Part shown: piece after piece, positions 7,301 to 10,805 of the stretch
Position numbering within the stretch: the stretch's first letter is position 1
Layout of the letters: every line of letters starts with the position of its first letter
NCBI GenBank assembly: GCA_900768135.1
Contig: CAAGBT010000087.1
Coordinates: forward strand, 1 to 15,040
Source of the DNA: an uncultured Oscillospiraceae bacterium
Lineage (GTDB): Bacteria > Bacillota > Clostridia > Oscillospirales > Oscillospiraceae
Reading direction: 5' to 3'
Length of the DNA stretch: 15,040 nt
Made by a program: the position numbers and the translations under genes
The notes under the pieces: generated by a model
The model's input: only the letters and a program-made list of their open reading frames with translations
What the model was told of the DNA's origin: nothing
Database searches by the model: none

Positions 7301-7662
7301 GCAAGTTCACGGATGTGGACATTGCGCAGTGGTACGGCAAGGCGGTCGTCTGGGCGGCTGACAACGGCATTGTTACCGGCTACAGCGACACTGCGTTCGG
7401 CCCGAACGATCCCGTGACCCGCGAGCAGCTGGCCGCGATCCTGTACCGCTATGCGGTGTACCGCGGCATGACGGCGGTGACGCTCGAGGACAACCTCGGC
7501 GGCTTTGCCGATGCGGACCAGATCTCCTCCTATGCCATCCCGGCGATGAACTGGGCTGTTGGCAAGGGCCTGATCAACGGCTCCGGCAGCACCCTCGCGC
7601 CCAAGGCGCAGGCGACCCGCGCGCAGGTGGCGGCGATCATCCACCGCTATCTGGAGGGCTGA
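1318..7662 (+). CDS. Secreted SLH-anchored CehA/McbA-like PHP metallohydrolase, 2114 residues
   Basis: This is probably a cell-surface metal-dependent phosphoesterase or esterase; the substrate is unknown. Start: ATG at 1318 with AGGAGG at 1303-1308 (9 nt spacing), followed by a signal peptide (cleavage probably VFA/AD after residue 28); the in-frame ATG at 1291 lacks such a site. Order: beta-rich N-module (34-180), chitobiase-C-terminal-like fold (183-257), three related modules (270-408, 415-550 and a divergent 563-710), Ig-like modules (720-935), PHP domain (936-1225), Ig-like region (to about 1395), amidotransferase/GldG-like region (1400-1702), two OB-fold-like modules (1705-1900), Pro/Thr linker, and three SLH domains (1936-2114). 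PHP metal-ligand candidates are present: H941, H943, D948 (HSHTQYSDG), D976/H977 (TDH), E1032, H1041, H1088 and D1151/H1153 (NQDNH), so the enzyme looks intact. A hairpin terminator follows. Confidence 0.85.
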   Translation: MRKQLKRWCSLLLTLVMVVSLLPTAVFAADGEAQTYSKVTQEPEDWSGIYLIVSEGDKLIMDGSRDTLDGEGNKVDVTIADGKISGNYAQYTFTVEPMTGGYAIKSASGKYISGTATKNRLNSSDTPQLNTITFENGKTIITSNGTTLQYNNAATNGTRFRYYKAQNQQPIALYKLEAAAQQQVATPTASPAAGEVVKGTQITFSCTTPGATILYATDGKTFSEGTTATVNEDVTFTVKATKDGMTNSNTATFAYTVKAEEPTPTPGALFKDGEQIVIYNPANMKALSTEYSGFYNKGTDVTLTNGTLTGYTEADVWTVGVNADGTYTFSTSEGKKLSMGEKYTSTPLDDVNTEWKVTAAATTGCYYIQNAVRGNYLEWYADKNNWSSYSSIGNNELLFAQAFYRVRKSGIVTSLSDGDTVVVFNPANGKALSTEYSGFYNKGTDVTLADGKLSGYTKADIWTVGVNADGTYTFSTSEGKKLSMDTGYTSTPLDKVNDAWNVTAAKTENCFYIQNAARGNYLEWYAEKNNWSSYSRIGDEALFAQQFYLVVDDGGSDEPSGDLPKPGDKFVIYNQNAQAVLAAENDSKSIEKAAATVENGKATPANGAVVFTVEQNGEYLRFKSEAYGYLCSNGTGNNAFYSSEASNDADWLVRTCSGGVGGYEMESRTAKFNNKYSQWLEYYSDSFKTYSMDKSKVTDYTIYSFFFYPVADGVNVDGGLVVQPTITFPETMLPAYVGSDYEFELQIDTIYEIDNPWIEYSVKKADGTYIPGYLSELQGNTDVEVLDDFTTGKGRVHITVFDTDVAEAAKAGNKMTLTFAFKDIKGNEARASYTVKILDEPVISNVTPAQGAQTGTEKKPVISAEIANAGEAPTVTMTVNNETVNASYANGKVTYTPAADLADGKVTVTVTVKRADNKESSKTWSFTIGEALFQKYFGQLHSHTQYSDGAGSLESALSYIKSIPDQDNIDFVAFTDHSNYFDKSGAANPEGALYDMSKATEYSQQTWKSYKDAVAAFNADNAGSMVAIAGFEMTWSGGPGHINTFNTPGIVSRNNTTLNNKTKDAGLQAYYKLLSQQEGVNSISQFNHPGTTFGNFIDFGYWDAVVDTRMYMVEVGNGEGQIGAGGYYPSYEQYIMALDKGWHVAPTNNQDNHKGRWGNANDARDVILTDDFTEDGIYSAIRARRMYATEDKNLEIDYTVNGNMMGSIIDVPEKLNFEISFNDPDRTDSIAKVELVVNSGKVAYTWDSAADLAKGSVSVELAPEYTYYFVRVTEGDGDLAVTAPVWVGESLKLGISKAECGTSTPVTDEELTITTTLFNSEAKDAAIKSLTYTIGNETIGTDTTGYTLAASSTQDVVFKYTPTKARVMTVKITAVIEQDGKEYTFTKDVTLDVLDAASLVYIGIDASHYNEYVAGNYKDSMGNFGELAAKYSVRTVTLKTSEELIAACSNAKYKALILTAPSRRLEAAQADPKTYSPEELYAIKTFNDNGGTVILAGWSDNYENYPVIQNNPAIKHMAATQNEVLAALGSSLRISDDATYDDVRSAADGVDKWRLYFSAYNMDNPLLNGVEFDAEHPFDKLYTERFSHYGGASIYAVDASGNPTSTLPATVSPVVYGHATTYSVDVDSDGLGGAGIPKYTFAENDNRLMVMATEQLAGKGQIIVSGAAFMSNFEVQYQASDNGAEKNYSNYKICENLVSRFNQTRITPIAEVQAEPDEGVKYTIEGIVTSNASGYDKDTAFFDCIYVQDDTAGINAFPVAGNFKIGDKVRITGTTSSYQGERQIAVTSIEKIANAQAPAPKAVTAAHLENQGYLGSLVTVEGTATKIEYSNGLIQTIMVKDASGKEARVFIDGYITTAKDVENAKVGCHVKATGLASYDNTFVLEDGTPVYQRIRIRNRADVVCTENTTPVTPDKPYYPTQPTQPGKPDEPSVKLPFIDVNANDWFYGDVEYVYTKGIMSGTGATIFDPNSQLTRGMIVTILYRMEKEPAVSGASKFTDVDIAQWYGKAVVWAADNGIVTGYSDTAFGPNDPVTREQLAAILYRYAVYRGMTAVTLEDNLGGFADADQISSYAIPAMNWAVGKGLINGSGSTLAPKAQATRAQVAAIIHRYLEG
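2125..2541 (+). repeat. Tandem module copy 1 inside the PHP/SLH gene
   Basis: It encodes about 139 residues, with NPAN, ALSTEYSGFYNKGTDVTL, WTVGVNADGTYTFSTSEG and GNYLEWYA blocks shared almost word for word with the next copy, offset by 435 nt (145 codons). The DNA differs mainly at third positions, so this is a duplication that has diverged under selection on the protein. Confidence 0.9.
2560..2973 (+). repeat. Tandem module copy 2 inside the PHP/SLH gene
   Basis: Second copy of the module, one codon shorter near its end (IGDEALFAQ against IGNNELLFAQ). A third, strongly diverged copy at about 3004-3450 keeps the VIYN start, the LEYYSD counterpart of LEWYA and the YPV-type end. The function is unknown; glycan or wall binding is the natural guess for repeated beta-rich modules. 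Confidence 0.85.
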
Positions 7663-7679
7663 TCTCTATTCAGAGCTTA

Positions 7680-7712
7680 CGTCCCGCCGGCCTTGCGCCG
7701 GCGGGACGCCCT
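7680..7712 (+). terminator. Hairpin after the PHP/SLH gene
   Basis: CGTCCCGCCGGC (7680-7691) pairs perfectly with GCCGGCGGGACG (7697-7708) around a 5-nt loop. Only a weak CCCTTTC follows, so termination may be partial and the next gene could receive read-through. Confidence 0.6.
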
Positions 7713-7741
7713 TTCTCAGGCAACCCCGCAAAGGAGAATAC

Positions 7742-8944
7742 ATGAAGATGAAAAAAATCGACCTGCCGCGCCGGCGGCGGATTGAGATCGGCATTTCGCT
7801 GCTGCTGGCGCTGGTGCTGGTGCTTTGGGCGGCGGTCCTGCAATGGACAGACACGGAGCGCGACGCTACGGCGGCGCGCAAGCGCTCGTTCGCCATCGCG
7901 CGCGTGACGGACGTGCTGGAGGACGACGCCGAGACGCAGGACTGGACAGAGGGCCGCCGCATCGGCCAGCAGTATCTGGAGATCGAGATACTGAACGGCG
8001 AATGGAAGGGCGAAGTCCTTGAGACGATCAACTACCTTACGATCTACACGAATGTGGACGCGCGGGAGGGAACGCGGATCATCGTCCGGCTGGACGTGGA
8101 CGAGAACGGCGCGCTTTACGTTGTGTCCATCCCGAACTACGAGCGCGCAACGGTGCTGATGGGGATGCTGGCCGTTTTCGCCGCGGTGCTGATCCTCATA
8201 GGCCGCCGCAAGGGCGTGATGGCGCTGCTGGGCCTGATTTATACATTGGCGAGCCTGTGGTTCATTCAGGTGCCGATGATCCTGCGCGGCGCCGACGCGG
8301 TGCTTACGGCGATCCTGATCGTAACGCTGACCACAGTAGCCTCGCTGTTCCTGCTGACCGGCTGGAGCATGAAAACGCTGTGCGCAAGCCTCGGCTGCGT
8401 GGGCGGCGTAGCGGCGGCGGGCCTGTTTGCCGCTGTGGCGGGAACGATCTCGCCGCTCAACGGGTTCAACCTTTCCGAGGCGGAGGAGCTGGTGCTGCGC
8501 TCAACGGAGTATGACCTGCATATCAGCGGGCTGTTTGTCAGCGGGATCCTGATCGCATCGCTCGGCGCGGTGATGGATGTGGCAATGTCCATTTCTTCGG
8601 CCTGCTGGGAGCTGCGCGAGCTGAACCCGGAGCTGCCGCGCGCATCGCTGTTCCGCTCGGGCATGAACATTGGGCGCGATGCGATGGGAACGATGGCGAA
8701 CACGCTGATCCTGGCATTTGCCGGCGCATCGCTGAACGTCCTGCTGCTTTTGCAGATATATGACTATCCCTTTATCCAGATCTTCAACACGGACGCGATC
8801 GCCACGGAGATGATCCGCGGCGTGGCGGGCTCCATCGGCATCATCCTGACGGTCCCGCTGGTCGCGCTGCTGAGCGCGCAGCTGATGAAGCCGCAGAAGC
8901 GCCCGCAGCCGGCGGATAAGAACGAAGCAAAAAAGAAGAAGTGA
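7742..8944 (+). CDS. YibE/F family integral membrane protein, 400 residues
   Basis: Member of the YibE/F family, whose biochemical role is not established. Start: ATG at 7742 with AAGGAG at 7731-7736, 5 nt away; an ATG two codons later is a possible alternative. Topology: a basic N-terminus (RRRR at 10-13), a first membrane span (about 14-35), an extracytoplasmic segment (36-135) containing the EGRRIGQQYLEIEILNGEWKG-type stretch typical of the family, then about seven further spans (137-157, 160-183, 185-208, 213-238, 260-287, 315-340, 360-383). The family-typical conserved region around GAVMDVAMSI (about 275-285) and RSGMNIGRDAMGTM (about 302-316) is present. The C-terminus is Lys-rich, and its codons form one arm of the terminator. 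It lies 79 nt downstream of the PHP/SLH gene with a hairpin between, so co-transcription is uncertain. No clear promoter of its own was found. Confidence 0.88.
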   Translation: MKMKKIDLPRRRRIEIGISLLLALVLVLWAAVLQWTDTERDATAARKRSFAIARVTDVLEDDAETQDWTEGRRIGQQYLEIEILNGEWKGEVLETINYLTIYTNVDAREGTRIIVRLDVDENGALYVVSIPNYERATVLMGMLAVFAAVLILIGRRKGVMALLGLIYTLASLWFIQVPMILRGADAVLTAILIVTLTTVASLFLLTGWSMKTLCASLGCVGGVAAAGLFAAVAGTISPLNGFNLSEAEELVLRSTEYDLHISGLFVSGILIASLGAVMDVAMSISSACWELRELNPELPRASLFRSGMNIGRDAMGTMANTLILAFAGASLNVLLLLQIYDYPFIQIFNTDAIATEMIRGVAGSIGIILTVPLVALLSAQLMKPQKRPQPADKNEAKKKK

Positions 8945-8967
8945 GTTCTGCTCACTTCTTCTTTTTT
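8929..8967. terminator. Two-way terminator between yibE/F and spoVAC
   Basis: AAAAAAGAAGAAGTGAG (8929-8945) pairs perfectly over 17 bp with its complement at 8951-8967, with loop TTCTG. Six A residues on one side and six T residues on the other give a T-run on both strands. It overlaps the last Lys codons and stop of the YibE/F gene (TGA 8942-8944) and reaches the stop of spoVAC (8968-8966). Confidence 0.9.
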
Positions 8968-9400
8968 ACAGCAGCATCAGCACAACGCCGTAAACGACGC
9001 TTGCCAGCGTGCCGAAGACAATGACCGGCCCTGCCACCACGAACATTTTTGCCGCCATGCCGGTGATCAGCCCCTCGCTTTTGCAATCAACGGCGGGGGA
9101 GACGACGGCATTGGCAAAGCCCGTGATGGGGACGAGCGTGCCTGCGCCGGCAAAGCGGGCGATGGAATTATAGAGGTTCAGCCCCGTCAGCAATGCGGAG
9201 AGAAAGATGAGACAGATGGAGGCCGCCGTGCCGGCGTCGGCCTTTTCCAGCCCCAGCGAGAGGAATCCGTTTTGAATCAGCTGCCCGAGCGCGCAGATCG
9301 CGCCGCCGGTGAGGAAGGCGAACGCCGTGTCCTTGACAACGGGCGATTTTGGCGCGATGCGCTTGACGTATGCCTGATATTCCTGCGGTGACATATCCAT
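8966..9400 (-). CDS. spoVAC: Stage V sporulation protein AC (SpoVAC), 144 residues
   Basis: SpoVAC is an inner-membrane channel component of spores, needed for dipicolinic acid handling and described as mechanosensitive in Bacillus. The protein has the family signature FLTGGAICALGQLIQN (about 29-44), a second span with SALLTGLNLYNSIARFAGAG and the hallmark VPITGFANA...KSEGL, then a C-terminal hydrophobic region; the length is close to the roughly 150 residues of B. subtilis SpoVAC. Start: ATG at 9400-9398 with AAGGAG (9413-9408) 7 nt upstream; longer in-frame extensions lack a site. Unusually it is alone: neither spoVAD nor spoVAE follows, since yibE/F converges from the other side and hemW diverges. 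A convincing SigG promoter could not be recognised in the 160 nt upstream. It could be a second, orphan copy. Confidence 0.92.
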   Translation of the reverse strand: MDMSPQEYQAYVKRIAPKSPVVKDTAFAFLTGGAICALGQLIQNGFLSLGLEKADAGTAASICLIFLSALLTGLNLYNSIARFAGAGTLVPITGFANAVVSPAVDCKSEGLITGMAAKMFVVAGPVIVFGTLASVVYGVVLMLL

Positions 9401-9472
9401 AAAATCACTCCTTTTTGGCTTAGCCTTGGCCAAATGCGGCAAGAATATGCGTGTGCGGCGGCTGCGGGAGGC

Positions 9473-9498
9473 ACGCAAGCGGCGATTGCCGCTTGCGT
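9473..9498. promoter_or_regulatory. Perfect 11-bp inverted repeat in the spoVAC/hemW divergent region
   Basis: ACGCAAGCGGC (9473-9483), spacer GATT, GCCGCTTGCGT (9488-9498). There is no T-run, so it is not a terminator. Its right arm overlaps the -35 box proposed for hemW (9493-9498), so it could be an operator. It may instead be a chance GC-rich hairpin. Confidence 0.45.
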
Positions 9499-9520
9499 AT
9501 GGGCGGATCTGTGCTACAAT
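9493..9520 (+). promoter_or_regulatory. Extended -10 promoter of hemW
   Basis: TTGCGT (9493-9498), a 16-nt spacer and TGC-TACAAT (-10 at 9515-9520). The -10 is 5/6 with a TGn extension and the -35 is weak. Predicted start near 9527, about 40 nt before the ATG. Confidence 0.55.
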
Positions 9521-9566
9521 GAACAAAGATGCTGCCGCCGGCAGCAGACTGAAAGGAGCCGCTGCC

Positions 9567-10685
9567 ATGCGTCCGCTTGGGCTTTATCTTCATATTCCGT
9601 TTTGCAAAAGCAAGTGCGTTTACTGCGATTTTTACTCCCTGCCGCGCGCGGAGGAGCAGATGGACGAATATGTGTCCGCACTGTGCCGCCAGCTTGCGCG
9701 CAGCGCGCCGGAGGCGGAGGCGTATACGGTCGATACCGTCTACTTCGGCGGCGGAACGCCGAGCTATCTTGGCGCGGAGCGGCTCTGCCGGCTGCTGGAG
9801 GCGGTGCTGGCGCACTATCGCGTGGACGCGGGGGCGGAGATCACGCTGGAGGCCAATCCGGACAGCACGCGCGGCATACCCGCGCTGCGGCGGCTGCGCG
9901 CGGCGGGGTTCAACCGCATTTCGCTTGGGATGCAGTCGGCGGACGATGCGGAGCTGCGCGCCATCGGGCGCGTCCACACGCACCGCGAAACGGTAGAGGC
10001 AGTGGAATGCGCGCGCGCGGCAGGATTTGAAAATCTGAGCCTTGACCTTATCTACGGGCTGCCGGAACAGACGGCGGCGCGCTGGCGGGCGAACCTTGCC
10101 GCCGCGCTGGCGCTTGCGCCGGAGCATCTCTCCTGCTATGGGCTGAAGGTGGAGGAGGGGACGCCGCTTTACGCGCGGCGCGAAGAGGCGGCGCTTCCGG
10201 ACGACGATGCGCAGGCGGAGGCGTATCTGTATGCGGCGTCCACTCTGGAAGCGGCGGGCTATGCGCAGTACGAGATATCAAACTTCGCGCGGCCCGGATG
10301 GGAATCGCGCCACAACCTCAAATACTGGACGATGCAGGAATACCTCGGCTTCGGCCCCGGAGCGCATTCGGACTTCGGCGGCAGGCGTTTTGCCGCCGCG
10401 CGCGATCTGCGCGCGTTTCTTGCGGGTGAGGAACGCCTGAGCGAGGACGCATCGCCCAACGCGCGCGAGCGGCTGGAGGAACGCGTGATGCTCTCGCTGC
10501 GCACGGTGCGGGGACTGGAGCTTGCCGCGCTGGGACGACCGGCGGAGGAAGCCGCGCGTGTGCTGCAGGAATGCCGGGCGCACGGCCTTGCCGCGCAGGA
10601 GCAGGGGCGGTGGAGACTGACGCCGCAGGGCTTCCTGCTGTCCAACGCGATCATTGTGCGCGTGCTGGAGGCGCTGGCGCTGTAG
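9567..10685 (+). CDS. hemW: Radical SAM heme chaperone HemW, 372 residues
   Basis: HemW binds heme and delivers it to proteins. It is related to the oxygen-independent coproporphyrinogen dehydrogenase HemN but lacks that activity in characterised cases. Visible features: N-terminal LYLHIPFC, the radical SAM cluster motif CX3CX2C at C13, C17 and C20 followed by DF (HemW-type; HemN carries an extra Cys here), GGGTPSYL (61-68), LEANPDS (94-100) and NRISLGMQS (116-124), LIYGLPEQT near 161-169, and the C-terminal RHNLKYW and GFGPGAHS motifs. The length is typical. Start: ATG at 9567 with AAAGGAG (9552-9558) 8 nt upstream; the frame stays open far upstream but without a site. It is a single-gene unit, divergent from spoVAC and followed by a terminator. 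Many such genes are annotated hemN or "coproporphyrinogen III oxidase"; HemW fits better. Confidence 0.93.
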   Translation: MRPLGLYLHIPFCKSKCVYCDFYSLPRAEEQMDEYVSALCRQLARSAPEAEAYTVDTVYFGGGTPSYLGAERLCRLLEAVLAHYRVDAGAEITLEANPDSTRGIPALRRLRAAGFNRISLGMQSADDAELRAIGRVHTHRETVEAVECARAAGFENLSLDLIYGLPEQTAARWRANLAAALALAPEHLSCYGLKVEEGTPLYARREEAALPDDDAQAEAYLYAASTLEAAGYAQYEISNFARPGWESRHNLKYWTMQEYLGFGPGAHSDFGGRRFAAARDLRAFLAGEERLSEDASPNARERLEERVMLSLRTVRGLELAALGRPAEEAARVLQECRAHGLAAQEQGRWRLTPQGFLLSNAIIVRVLEALAL

Positions 10686-10689
10686 AAAT

Positions 10690-10724
10690 AAAGCGAAAAG
10701 AGGAGGGAACTTTTTCCGCTTTTC
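10690..10724 (+). terminator. Probable terminator of hemW
   Basis: AAAGCGAAAAG (10690-10700) pairs with CTTTT-TC-CGCTTT (10710-10722) with a two-base bulge, followed by the T-rich TCTTCGTCTTT. It begins 4 nt after the hemW stop. Confidence 0.5.
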
Positions 10725-10730
10725 TTCGTC

Positions 10731-10759
10731 TTTACTTATAAGACATTCTCTGCTATACT
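10731..10759 (+). promoter_or_regulatory. Promoter of the NAGPA/SLH gene
   Basis: TTTACT (10731-10736; 4/6), a 17-nt spacer and TGC-TATACT (-10 at 10754-10759, 5/6 with TGn extension). Predicted start near 10766, a leader of about 40 nt. Confidence 0.65.
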
Positions 10760-10805
10760 GTATTATGTTTACCAAACCACCCGCATGATTTCAAGGAGGC
10801 ATATC

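Noticed and set aside
1285..7644. 2119-codon ORF on the minus strand
   Set aside because: It mirrors the sense gene codon for codon, has no ribosome binding site or recognisable domains, and has a low-complexity Arg/His/Val/Gly-rich composition typical of the antisense of GC-rich genes.
9401..9472. SigG-type promoter for spoVAC
   Set aside because: A GCATA-like -35 exists near 9450, but the matching -10 fits the consensus poorly, so it is not annotated.
9420..10127. 235-codon minus-strand ORF over hemW
   Set aside because: Shadow of hemW; no start signals and no recognisable motif.
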